Assembly: GCF_014195325.1 (NCBI RefSeq) | Contig: NZ_JACIBK010000012.1 | Coordinates: 62,001-126,000 of the forward strand | Direction: 5' to 3' | Length of the DNA: 64,000 nucleotides | Origin: Rhizobium sp. BK650 | GTDB taxonomy: Bacteria; Pseudomonadota; Alphaproteobacteria; Rhizobiales; Rhizobiaceae | Translations under genes and position numbers: made by a program | The notes under the pieces: model-generated | Told to the model about the DNA's origin: nothing | The model's input: only the letters and a program-made list of their open reading frames with translations | Databases searched by the model: none | Part shown: positions 54,824 through 62,575 of the stretch, piece by piece | Position numbering within the stretch: the stretch's first letter is position 1 | Layout of the letters: every line of letters begins with the position of its first letter

Positions 54824-55860
54824 GACATTCGCTGGAACCGATAGAGGATGATCGAAAAAAACGGCACGCCGACAAGCGCTGTCACAACGCCGATCGGAAG
54901 CACTTGTTGGGGTATCAGCACGCGTGAGGCGATGTCTGCAAGCACCATGAAAATTGCACCGGCAAGCGCACAAGCGGGCAGAAGCCGAATGTGAGGCGGG
55001 CCAACGACGAAGCGGGCGACGTGGGGTACGACAAGACCGACGAAACCGATCGAGCCGACCATGCTCACGATGGTTGCCGTCATCACAGCCGTTAGCGCAA
55101 ACAGGACGACGCGCGTGCGGGCGACATTGACGCCGAGCGCTGCCGCGGCTTCGTCACCGAAGGCAAACGCGTCGAGAACGCCGGAATAGGCCAGACAGGC
55201 GATCAGGCCAGCGCCGATGACGATCGCAACCAGCATGAATTCGGGCCAGCGCACGGCGCCGAAGCTGCCAAGCAGCCAAAACATGACGTCTCGTGCCTGC
55301 TGGGCATTGCCTGATGTCGTGACGACGTAAGATGTCGCAGCATTAAAAAGTTGGGATGCCGCCACGCCGGCAAGAATTGTCCGATCGGCACCGCCCCGGG
55401 TGCCGTTGGAGAGGAGCGCGACGAAGACAAAGGCTGCGAAGGCACCCGCAAATGCGCCGGCCGATAGTGAAATCGCGCCTGCCCCGAGGCCGAGGATGAC
55501 GATCGCGACCGCACCTGTCGAGGCTCCGGCCGAAACCCCCAGCACGTAGGGTTCGGCCAGAGGATTGCGAAGCAGCGACTGCATGATTGCGCCCGACAGC
55601 GCCAGTCCGGCACCGCAGAATGCTGCGACCAAGGCCCGGCTCAGACGGTAATCCCAGATGACAGTTTCATGGATCCTGTTGATCTCGATCGCCGTCCACC
55701 CGAGGCGGTTGGTGAGAGCATGGAAGACCGTCATTAGCGAAATGGGCAGATCTCCGATGCCGACGCTGACGCCGATCACAACTGCGATGGCAAAGATCGA
55801 GAACACGATCAGGCCACTGAATGCAATGGCCTGATGCATCGTCCGGCGTATGTCTGTCAC
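54820..55860 (-). CDS. ABC permease, FecCD/BtuC family
   Basis: 346 residues, about ten membrane helices. The family blocks DYRLSRALVAAFCGAGLALSG, QSLLRNPLAEPYVLGVSAGA and GSIGFVGLVVPHVAR are all present. Coupled to the binding protein and ATPase genes by 4-base overlaps on each side. Only one permease gene is present, so it acts as a homodimer, as in BtuCD. Confidence 0.95.
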   Translation of the reverse strand: MTDIRRTMHQAIAFSGLIVFSIFAIAVVIGVSVGIGDLPISLMTVFHALTNRLGWTAIEINRIHETVIWDYRLSRALVAAFCGAGLALSGAIMQSLLRNPLAEPYVLGVSAGASTGAVAIVILGLGAGAISLSAGAFAGAFAAFVFVALLSNGTRGGADRTILAGVAASQLFNAATSYVVTTSGNAQQARDVMFWLLGSFGAVRWPEFMLVAIVIGAGLIACLAYSGVLDAFAFGDEAAAALGVNVARTRVVLFALTAVMTATIVSMVGSIGFVGLVVPHVARFVVGPPHIRLLPACALAGAIFMVLADIASRVLIPQQVLPIGVVTALVGVPFFSIILYRFQRMS

Positions 55861-56882
55861 TTCAGAAGACCAAGGATCTTAAGTTGCTCGGCAATCTGTT
55901 CGGCCCCATAGATGGTTCGCACCGTCGGGTTCATCGCCTGGCCGTCCATGACAACGATAGCCTTGTTCTTGACTGCTGGCATCTGACTGACGGCCGGGTC
56001 CGTCTTCAGGAAGTTTATCTTGGCTTGCGGCTTGTCCAGCTCCCAGCGGTTGCGATCCAGGTTGGCGACGACGATGACGTCAGGATTGGCGGCAATGATG
56101 CCCTCCCAGCCGAGCGTCGGCCACTCCGCTTCGGCGGTGATCGCGTTATGACCGCCAAGCAGGCTTGCGATGAAGCCGGAGGCAGCGTTCTTGCCGCCGA
56201 GATAGGCGTCGGCCGAGGGAGACTGGCTGGAGAACCAGAAGAGGTAGGAGAGATCGCGACCATCCGCCGAGACGCTGGCACGCAGCCTGGCTTCGCGTGC
56301 TTTTAAGTCGGCGATAAGGTTCTGCCCTCGATCTGCGACGTCGAAGATCTGCGAAAGTTCGTCGATCTCCCTGTAGAGCAGATCCATGTTCCACATTTGC
56401 TCGCGGCTGCCATATTCGTTCTTGACCTTGTCGGTGCTGAGGCACGTGCTCGGCGAGAGATAGGAAGGTATGCCGATCGTCTCGAAGTCCTCGCGCTTGG
56501 CGACCTTGCTCGTCGGTCCGATCAGGCTCGGAAGCGCAGCGGCGACGAAGTCCGGATTTTCCGCAAGAAGCGATTCGAAGGTCGGAAACTCGACCGTCAA
56601 AAGCTTTACCTTGGCATTCGCGTCGGCAAGCTGCGGCAACACTTTGCTTGGCCAGAATGCTGTTGCGACCATTTTGTCCTGGAGGCCGAGAAGAAGCATG
56701 ATCTCGGCACTGTTTTGACCAAGCCCGATCGCTCGTTCCGGCGCCTTGGTGAAGGTCACTCGCGCGCCGCAATTATCAAGGGTAAGCGGATACTTCGTCG
56801 GGGCCGCAAGCACGGACGCCGCGGTAAGCAGGAGCGTCGAAGCAATGCCTGCGACAGAAAAAAGCATCTTGAGAGCGGTCAC
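55857..56882 (-). CDS. Periplasmic metal-chelate/cobalamin-type substrate-binding protein
   Basis: 341 residues with a signal peptide (FSVAGIASTLLLTAASVLA/A). Class III periplasmic binding fold: YPLTLDNCGARVTFTKAPERAI opens the first lobe, with GLGQNSAEIMLLLGLQDKMVAT. The second lobe carries WEGIIAANPDVIVVAN. The TLDNCG start is a feature of FecB/FepB-like proteins. Siderophore, heme, cobalamin or another metal complex cannot be separated from sequence reading. No Fur box or cobalamin riboswitch was recognised in the 127-bp leader. Confidence 0.88.
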   Translation of the reverse strand: MTALKMLFSVAGIASTLLLTAASVLAAPTKYPLTLDNCGARVTFTKAPERAIGLGQNSAEIMLLLGLQDKMVATAFWPSKVLPQLADANAKVKLLTVEFPTFESLLAENPDFVAAALPSLIGPTSKVAKREDFETIGIPSYLSPSTCLSTDKVKNEYGSREQMWNMDLLYREIDELSQIFDVADRGQNLIADLKAREARLRASVSADGRDLSYLFWFSSQSPSADAYLGGKNAASGFIASLLGGHNAITAEAEWPTLGWEGIIAANPDVIVVANLDRNRWELDKPQAKINFLKTDPAVSQMPAVKNKAIVVMDGQAMNPTVRTIYGAEQIAEQLKILGLLK

Positions 56883-57009
56883 GTGGTATCCTCGATTGAA
56901 TGGGCGGTGGCCTCAGCGATTTCAAGGCCGTATAACCCCTTCCATCAGGAAAACAAGAGTATTATTGTCATATTTCTGGGCTTGCTCCACGGCGCCAGTG
57001 CGATATTTG

Positions 57010-57792
57010 CTAGGCACGCCCCTCGATGCGTGCGAGCACTCGGTCGAGGGCATCCTGAAGTGAGGTTTGCCCGCCCTTCGTTCGGAAGTCGTTTAAGACC
57101 TGTTCGTTGAGCCCGCCTTTGGTGGCGAACTCGCCGCACAGGTCGGCAAACTCGATCCCGAGGCCGTTGTTCGCCCGTCTGGCAAGGCTTTCGAAGAGTG
57201 GTGCGAGAAAGGCCTGAGCCTTCGATCTCTCCAGTCCATTTTCTTCGAGCCAAGCTGTCGTAATTTCCATCACACCAAAATAGGTCGACATCAGCGAGCT
57301 TGCTGCCGCCAGAAGATCGTATTCCTTCTTCGACGCGCATTGCACCGTCCCGCCAAGGGTGTCGAAAAGTGCGGCAACACCTCGATCGGGAGGGTAGATC
57401 GTCGTGATGCCGCGCCTCTCGGAAACGAAAGGTAGCGGTATCGCCTGGACCAGATGCACATCCGCGTCGATCCAGTCGAGCAGTGCCTGTCTCTCGGTGG
57501 CCGCAACAAGGCTGATCACCGACTGGCCGTTTCTGAAGACGAGCGCGCTGACAACCTCACGGGCGATTTGCGGACGTATCGCCAGCACAACGATATCGCA
57601 GCGGTCAACAACGGCCTGATTGCCGGTTGCGACCTCCACATCGTCGAATTCTGCCTTCAGCCGACTAGCCGTTGCGGCGTTCCGCGGGGAAAGGTAGACC
57701 TTTTTGGCATAGGCAGGTTCGGCGAGCATGCCCCGCACCATGGCTTCGCTGATCGCGCCCGTTCCGACAAAGCCGATATCTTTGATCGTCAT
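57010..57792 (-). CDS. proC: Pyrroline-5-carboxylate reductase homologue
   Basis: 260 residues. IGFVGTGAISEAMVRGML is the NAD(P)H Rossmann motif, VVLAIRPQIAREVV and VQAIPLPFVSERRG are P5CR blocks, and the C-terminal dimer domain is shorter and more divergent than in housekeeping ProC (ATKGGLNEQVLNDF replaces the usual PGGTT segment). Hence it may be an accessory imino-acid reductase. Same strand as the metal-chelate ABC operon 127 bases downstream; co-transcription possible but not shown. Confidence 0.82.
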   Translation of the reverse strand: MTIKDIGFVGTGAISEAMVRGMLAEPAYAKKVYLSPRNAATASRLKAEFDDVEVATGNQAVVDRCDIVVLAIRPQIAREVVSALVFRNGQSVISLVAATERQALLDWIDADVHLVQAIPLPFVSERRGITTIYPPDRGVAALFDTLGGTVQCASKKEYDLLAAASSLMSTYFGVMEITTAWLEENGLERSKAQAFLAPLFESLARRANNGLGIEFADLCGEFATKGGLNEQVLNDFRTKGGQTSLQDALDRVLARIEGRA

Positions 57793-58322
57793 CTCCTACT
57801 CCGCGATCGCCAGGGTTCGATTGTCATGTCTGTCACATCTTCTCGCGCATGAAGTTGGTGGAATTGGCTCGAACGCCCCCGGACAGCATGATTTAGTCAA
57901 TGTTCCTATCGCAATAGCGCATCGGGGTGTCGGGCTGTAGTCGCCAAAGGATTGCCCGGTGCAGGCCACAGAAATAGCAGCGTATCATAGAAGGAGGAAG
58001 CGCTGGTGCTTGCCGGGATCTAGGACGGCTTGTTTTGAGCCCGGCGCCGGCAGCCGAAAGTTGACAAGAGATTCCCCGAACGCCAGAGACGCCGAGCATT
58101 CGGAGACATCCGCACGCTCTGGCTGCGATAGTCGCTTTGGTACCATTGAAATGGCGATCGAACTACTATAGTTTAAATTGTCAAATTCCATCATGGAATC
58201 GCTTGGTTGCAATTTAGGGCATCGTCTCCGCCAAGGCGGACTTTCGACGACGATCTAAAGGCTCCGCCACAGAACGCCAGTTGATCCGAGGTCGCTCAAC
58301 TGACAATGCTTAGAGGTCGCAA
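57793..58322. other. Intergenic region
   Basis: About 530 bases between divergent genes. Open frames are short, unsupported by ribosome sites and unlike any family. Contains promoters for proC (minus) and the transglutaminase-like protein gene (plus); no operator recognised. Confidence 0.4.
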
Positions 58323-58916
58323 ATGTTCGGCCATAAACGGGTTATCGTTCTGACGCTAGCATCGCTGCTTGCTACTCAGACGGCAGAAGCGGACGGCCCG
58401 GCAGGCGTTGCGCGGGGCTTGAAGTCAGCGCCGGCACTCCTTTATATCTCCGAGGGACGCCGGACTTCCGCACCTTTTGCCCACGTGATGTTTTGCGCGC
58501 AGCATCCGGATGAGTGCGCTGTTCGCGGCGCCGCTTCGGAAATCGTCTTAAGCCGTTTTGCAGACAAGCAGCTTCACGCCGTCAACGCCTCGGTCAACCG
58601 CTCGATCCGCCCCGTCGACGAGCGGCCCGATCAGGGCGACGTCTGGCAGGTGAACGTCAAGTCCGGTGACTGCGAGGATTTTGCGCTGACCAAGCGTGAC
58701 CACCTGATTGCGATGGGCTGGTCGTCGAAAGCCTTGCGTATTGCCATCACCAAGACGCCCAGCGGCAAGGGCCACGCGGTTCTGGTCGTCAGGACGGATC
58801 GTGGGGACCTGGTACTCGACAACCGTACGAGTGAAATCAAGGACTGGAAGGATGTCGGCCTCCGCTGGCTGATGATCCAGTCGCGCGAAGACCCGCGCAT
58901 ATGGTACGAACTTTGA
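58323..58916 (+). CDS. Bacterial transglutaminase-like cysteine peptidase (BTLCP)
   Basis: 197 residues with a signal peptide (VIVLTLASLLATQTAEA/DG), so periplasmic. The catalytic triad is Cys in SGDCEDFALTKRD, His in GKGHAVLVVRTDRG and Asp in LVLDNRTSEI. NASVNRSIRPVDERPDQGD is the conserved N-terminal block. In other proteobacteria related LapG proteases release surface adhesins, but the LapD/LapA partners are not visible here; many rhizobia carry orphan copies like this. Confidence 0.93.
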   Translation: MFGHKRVIVLTLASLLATQTAEADGPAGVARGLKSAPALLYISEGRRTSAPFAHVMFCAQHPDECAVRGAASEIVLSRFADKQLHAVNASVNRSIRPVDERPDQGDVWQVNVKSGDCEDFALTKRDHLIAMGWSSKALRIAITKTPSGKGHAVLVVRTDRGDLVLDNRTSEIKDWKDVGLRWLMIQSREDPRIWYEL

Positions 58917-58990
58917 ATGTGGAACTGCCGATTAAATCGCGCTCGTCCGGTCTCGCTATTCTCAAGCCACCCCGACGGTTACGCCGTCGT

Positions 58991-59221
58991 TCAAGAACCG
59001 TTGAGTTCGCCGCTTCCGCGAAGTTGCAAGATCCCAAGCTGGACGACTCTGATCAAGTCCGACATGCGCGCGCCACGGCTATTTTGATACTCTTCCAGGC
59101 TTGGCGTAGTGAGTGTCACATAGGTCAGCTCGGAAATGCGATTGTCTCTCACTGCCTGGGCGCCCAGCGACCAGATCCGGTCGTATAGTTCTCGATCTGC
59201 TTGTCTATTTGACATCGCCAT
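58991..59221 (-). CDS. Small hypothetical protein
   Basis: 76 residues (MAMSNRQADRELYDRIW...). Possible start also at 59215. AAGGCGAAGAG precedes the ATG. A helical N-terminal half is followed by a segment ending MSDLIRVVQLGILQLRGSG. No known family; in front of, but divergent in function from, the DUF982/ThiF cassette on the same strand, 141 bases away. Confidence 0.5.
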   Translation of the reverse strand: MAMSNRQADRELYDRIWSLGAQAVRDNRISELTYVTLTTPSLEEYQNSRGARMSDLIRVVQLGILQLRGSGELNGS

Positions 59222-59362
59222 CTCTTCGCCTTTCGATTTGCGACCATAAATAAGTGAGGAAGAAGATGCGCTGACGAGGCCGCAAATTTTGCTGCGTGGA
59301 CCCCGATCTGCCTGCTCCCGCCTTCATTTGAATCGTTCCGACGCATTCTCAATCGACGGCTT

Positions 59363-59746
59363 TCACGAGCGGGCCAACCATTTGCGCTGCCGATGTCGGC
59401 GCCGATATGGCGCCAGCCGAAGCGGTTCTACGGGATCCGGATCGCGAGCGAGAGCGCGCAAGGCCTTGCTGACTGGAGAGATTCTCAGGATACCGAGGCG
59501 AAGATCCGTCGTGATCGCTGCCACACCCGCTTCGCAAGCTGCGCTCACAATTGCCTCGTGCAATTTCTCGGGTTCGGCCTCTCCGGTGAGAACCTGCAGA
59601 CAGGTTCTCACCGCCGTGAAGAATTCCTCGCCATCGTCGGTCGGCCATTCATTCAGCAGCAGGCGCGCCGCCTCGCAAGCGGTGCGGATCACTCTGCGAT
59701 CCTTCCCTCCCCGGAAAGCAAAGATTATGGTTGGGAAACTTGTCAT
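59363..59746 (-). CDS. DUF982 family protein, C-terminally extended
   Basis: 127 residues. The ATG at 59746 overlaps the stop of the ThiF-like gene (ATGA), so the two are translationally coupled; an in-frame upstream start at 59761 is less likely. The DUF982 core is VIRTACEAARLLLNEWPTDD and GEEFFTAVRTCLQVLTGE, closely paralogous to 44387-44650. A basic tail follows (PYRRRHRQRKWLARS) not present in the other copy. Function unknown; the coupling to ThiF suggests a role in the same system. Confidence 0.82.
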   Translation of the reverse strand: MTSFPTIIFAFRGGKDRRVIRTACEAARLLLNEWPTDDGEEFFTAVRTCLQVLTGEAEPEKLHEAIVSAACEAGVAAITTDLRLGILRISPVSKALRALARDPDPVEPLRLAPYRRRHRQRKWLARS

Positions 59747-60888
59747 TCTCTCGAATCCCATTGTTCCTGACGGTCGTCAGACAGGTTCGTTTCGGCCCGG
59801 CGCGCCGCCGTCTCCAGCAGCATCTTCAGGTCTTCGCAGGTAACGCCGTCGGCTCGCATCACCATGGCGATCAGCGGATCGCGAAGAGCTTCGGATATCG
59901 TCAGCTCGACGCTCGTTCCGCAAGTTTCGCCGGCAGCGTCGAGAAGCGGACACGGCGCTGACGGCCATATCCGTGAATGGTGTGCCGCCGGGTTGATCGC
60001 ATCAGCGATTTCGACAGGTTCTTTCATGACGTCTCTCGAAGAAAAAAAAGGGCTCGCACTTGCAGGGTCTTTGGAAGCAGAATGAAGCTCACCCCGATCG
60101 GCCTTTCGCTCGGCTATCCATTGGCGTCCCGGCAAGAAGGGATGTTTTGAGAGGCATTGTTGAGCGATCTGCGACATGGCATGCACGACGATAGCGCAAT
60201 TGGTGGTGCGATCGCGTCCGGAGCGGCTCACGCGCAAATGGGGCGGCATGCGGGCTGCCGAAGCCTGGGCGGCCGCCACGAACACTGAAGGAGTATCCTC
60301 GCCAGCGAGGACGACGAACGGATTGTGGGCATAGTCTGCGATCAGAAGCAGTGCCTCAGCCCCTTCGGCAGTTTCCGGCAGTGCAAAGACATTGGCAGAA
60401 AAACGTGCAGCCAGATATGTCGCCAGCCTGTCTGTCTTCAGCCGGCCGACATCGGCTTTTCCGGCCCACGGCAAGTCGCTCAAGTCGTCCTCGCCGATAC
60501 GATCCGCATCCGCGAGAAAAAAATGGCGCGCGCCGAGGGTCGCAAGCTGGATGGCAATCTGCGAACCGGTGCCGTCGCATCCGATGACGACGAAGTCGAT
60601 GTCGCCAAATCTTGCAATGTCGTGGTGCCGATGGCAAAGGGGCGTCAGCCAGGGATCGCCGCCATCGATTGCGGCGGAGAAGTCCGTCACCGGCAGACCG
60701 GACGTCCTCAACGAAACGCCGAATGCGCGCTTGATAGCATCGGGGCTCTGTTCTTCGACAGCATCAGCACTATTGCCGGTGAACAGAGCCCCTCTGCCGC
60801 CCTGCCCGAGGCTGCGGGCGAGGAGGCTTGGAAAATCGAGAGGCACGCTGGCGGGCGCTGACAATCGTGAGGACCGGGAACTGACCAT
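59743..60888 (-). CDS. ThiF/E1-like adenylating-domain protein
   Basis: 381 residues. VVIGCDGTGSQIAIQLATLG at 101-119 is the nucleotide-binding loop of the ThiF/MoeB/E1 superfamily; D126 and D128 (FLADADRIGEDDL) and the Arg/Lys at 149-154 fit the ATP-binding acidic and basic positions. Cys231, Cys245 and the pair C313/C323 (CPLLDAAGETCG) are candidates for a thioester cysteine or zinc ligands, unproven. It has an N-terminal 90-residue extension. Its start overlaps the stop of the HEXXH gene (TAATG) and its stop overlaps DUF982. ThiF domains adenylate C-termini of small proteins or peptides; here the peptide partner is unknown. Confidence 0.86.
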   Translation of the reverse strand: MVSSRSSRLSAPASVPLDFPSLLARSLGQGGRGALFTGNSADAVEEQSPDAIKRAFGVSLRTSGLPVTDFSAAIDGGDPWLTPLCHRHHDIARFGDIDFVVIGCDGTGSQIAIQLATLGARHFFLADADRIGEDDLSDLPWAGKADVGRLKTDRLATYLAARFSANVFALPETAEGAEALLLIADYAHNPFVVLAGEDTPSVFVAAAQASAARMPPHLRVSRSGRDRTTNCAIVVHAMSQIAQQCLSKHPFLPGRQWIAERKADRGELHSASKDPASASPFFSSRDVMKEPVEIADAINPAAHHSRIWPSAPCPLLDAAGETCGTSVELTISEALRDPLIAMVMRADGVTCEDLKMLLETAARRAETNLSDDRQEQWDSRE

Positions 60889-62333
60889 TACATCGCCTCC
60901 AACTCGTTGGGCGCAGTTACGCGGCTCAGTTGCGCGCTGCGACCATAATTCCTGCCCGTCACGTGGTCGGCAGTCTTGGCGATCACGTGGAATTTGCCGT
61001 CGTACCAGAGGCAGACATTGTCGCCGCTATCGTCGATCTCTCGCTGACCCATCCGGGGATCGATCGGCTCCGTGCCGCGCAGAAGCATCTGTCCAATCTC
61101 CCAGGCTTGGCGGTCAAGAATTCGTTGGCGCTCGGCAAGGTGAGCCTGGCGGTGCGCAACGGGCTCTGCGGCAAGCAACTGGCTGACGAGGAACAGGATA
61201 CGGCCACTCCAGGAAGGAATGGCGGCGATGTCTGGGAGGTCGAGGAGGACATCGCCGCCGAGACGTTCGATTCCTTTCCGAGCCATATCGATGAGCGGGA
61301 TTTGCCGCAAAGCATAGGCGATTATGGATGCCGTCTTCCGGGCGCGGTGCTCAGGATCCAGCTCGGTGGACAGGCATGCCATGCGGAAGGCGCACTCCCA
61401 GGGAATGGCGTAGGCCGTGTGCAGGATGCTCTCGAGCGTCTGTAAGTCGTTCTTGTAAGGGGAAACATATCGTAACTCGGCGGGCAGAGATGCCGCCGCC
61501 GAGGCCGTATAAAAACCCAGCAGGACATGCCCCGCCTCGTGAAGCAATTGGGCTGCGGTCGCGCCATGATCGCCCTCGCGCAATCTTTCGCTCGAAAGCG
61601 CGATCATCGCACTGCCCGGCAATTCCTTCGAATTTGAAAAGGAACAGGACGGCTCGCGCCGCACGCCGACGTGAAGGGTATGCAGACCGGCGGTCAAACG
61701 CTGATAGCCGTGCACGTCCATTTCTGCGATCAGGGCAAAGGCCTTCTCCAGATGATCGGCGATGCGGTCCAAGTCGATGTCGCCTGTGGTGGGGGCTTTA
61801 AAACCAGGATGATCAGGCATGCAGTGGCGCAGGAGGGCTTGCATGACGGGGCTCCACGCCGGGTTTTCGATGCCGACGAGGCCGATGCCGCAGGAAAGCC
61901 GGCATGCCGGCTGGCGTTCGAGTTCAAGGTCTTGTGCGATCAGATCCGTCTGCAGATGGCGGCTGACGATCCGTGCGTCGGGACTGCCCGCCTGAAATTC
62001 CAGACTGCGCTCAAGCCCGCCCAACCAGGCCGCAAGCACGGCCGAACGGTAAGGATCGGCGCTGATTGGTCCAGCGACCTCCGGCGAAAGTTCCAGCAAG
62101 CGATCATATCCGCCATCTGCAAGACCTGGGAAATAGCCTGACAGCGTCTCTACCTCGGCTGAGCAACCGACGAGCTTGGAAGCAGCCGCAAGCACCCGGC
62201 CGTATTGCAAACGCCGCTTCAAAAGGTTGCGTGTTGCGACGCGCTGCAGAGAGATGGCACTTGCCATCAGCGGATTGCCCTTGAGCAGGAGGCGCGCATC
62301 GTCTGCAAATTGTCGAATATGGGACGCGGACAT
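60888..62333 (-). CDS. HEXXH protein of the mod_HExxH (putative peptide modification) type
   Basis: 481 residues. LLHEAGHVLLG at 263-273 holds the zinc motif HEAGH. After about 20 residues comes RYVSPYKNDLQTLESILHTA with the following YA, the spacing and Tyr-rich block of the mod_HExxH family, where an acidic and histidine residue follow the metal site. Members of that family sit in RiPP-like clusters next to peptide-modifying enzymes and are presumed to act on a peptide; activity is unproven. The ATG at 62333 has an AAGGAGG 6 bases upstream. Its TAATG stop overlap couples it to the ThiF gene. The region of 130-260 residues N-terminal to the motif is unlike known peptidases. Assigning it to this family from memory is moderately certain. 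Confidence 0.75.
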   Translation of the reverse strand: MSASHIRQFADDARLLLKGNPLMASAISLQRVATRNLLKRRLQYGRVLAAASKLVGCSAEVETLSGYFPGLADGGYDRLLELSPEVAGPISADPYRSAVLAAWLGGLERSLEFQAGSPDARIVSRHLQTDLIAQDLELERQPACRLSCGIGLVGIENPAWSPVMQALLRHCMPDHPGFKAPTTGDIDLDRIADHLEKAFALIAEMDVHGYQRLTAGLHTLHVGVRREPSCSFSNSKELPGSAMIALSSERLREGDHGATAAQLLHEAGHVLLGFYTASAAASLPAELRYVSPYKNDLQTLESILHTAYAIPWECAFRMACLSTELDPEHRARKTASIIAYALRQIPLIDMARKGIERLGGDVLLDLPDIAAIPSWSGRILFLVSQLLAAEPVAHRQAHLAERQRILDRQAWEIGQMLLRGTEPIDPRMGQREIDDSGDNVCLWYDGKFHVIAKTADHVTGRNYGRSAQLSRVTAPNELEAM

Positions 62334-62521
62334 CGAGCGCCTCCTTGAATTTGTCTTTGAGCGAGTAAAGGTTTGCGTTTCGGGCGAAGAAGCCCTGGGT
62401 TCGGGGCAGCTTCGTCCGCCATCGGAACGTCATGCGCTATCTGTTGACAGGCACTATTTCCGAAGGGCGTCATTCGCCCGCAAACACCGCGTTAAAAATC
62501 CGTAAAAAAGAGCCTAAGCAA

Positions 62522-62550
62522 TAAAAAAGCCCCCTCGGCAGAGGAGGCTT
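62522..62550 (-). terminator. Rho-independent terminator after the subtilase gene
   Basis: On the minus strand AAGCCTCCTC-TGCC-GAGGGGGCTT followed by TTTTTAT, a 10-bp stem with one G-U pair and a T run, 26 bases after the subtilase stop. It separates the subtilase from the downstream HEXXH-ThiF-DUF982 transcript, which would need its own promoter in the next 190 bases. Confidence 0.88.
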
Positions 62551-62575
62551 GGATTTTGAAACGCGTTCCTGCAGG

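Noticed and set aside
56883..57009. Possible cobalamin riboswitch before the metal-chelate binding protein gene
   Set aside because: The 127-bp gap is too short for a full cobalamin aptamer, and the expected conserved B12-box-like segment was not seen.
62104..62433. 109-codon minus-strand frame overlapping the HEXXH gene start
   Set aside because: Most of it lies inside the HEXXH gene in another frame; no ribosome site. Its first 30 codons are mentioned only as a weak precursor-peptide candidate.
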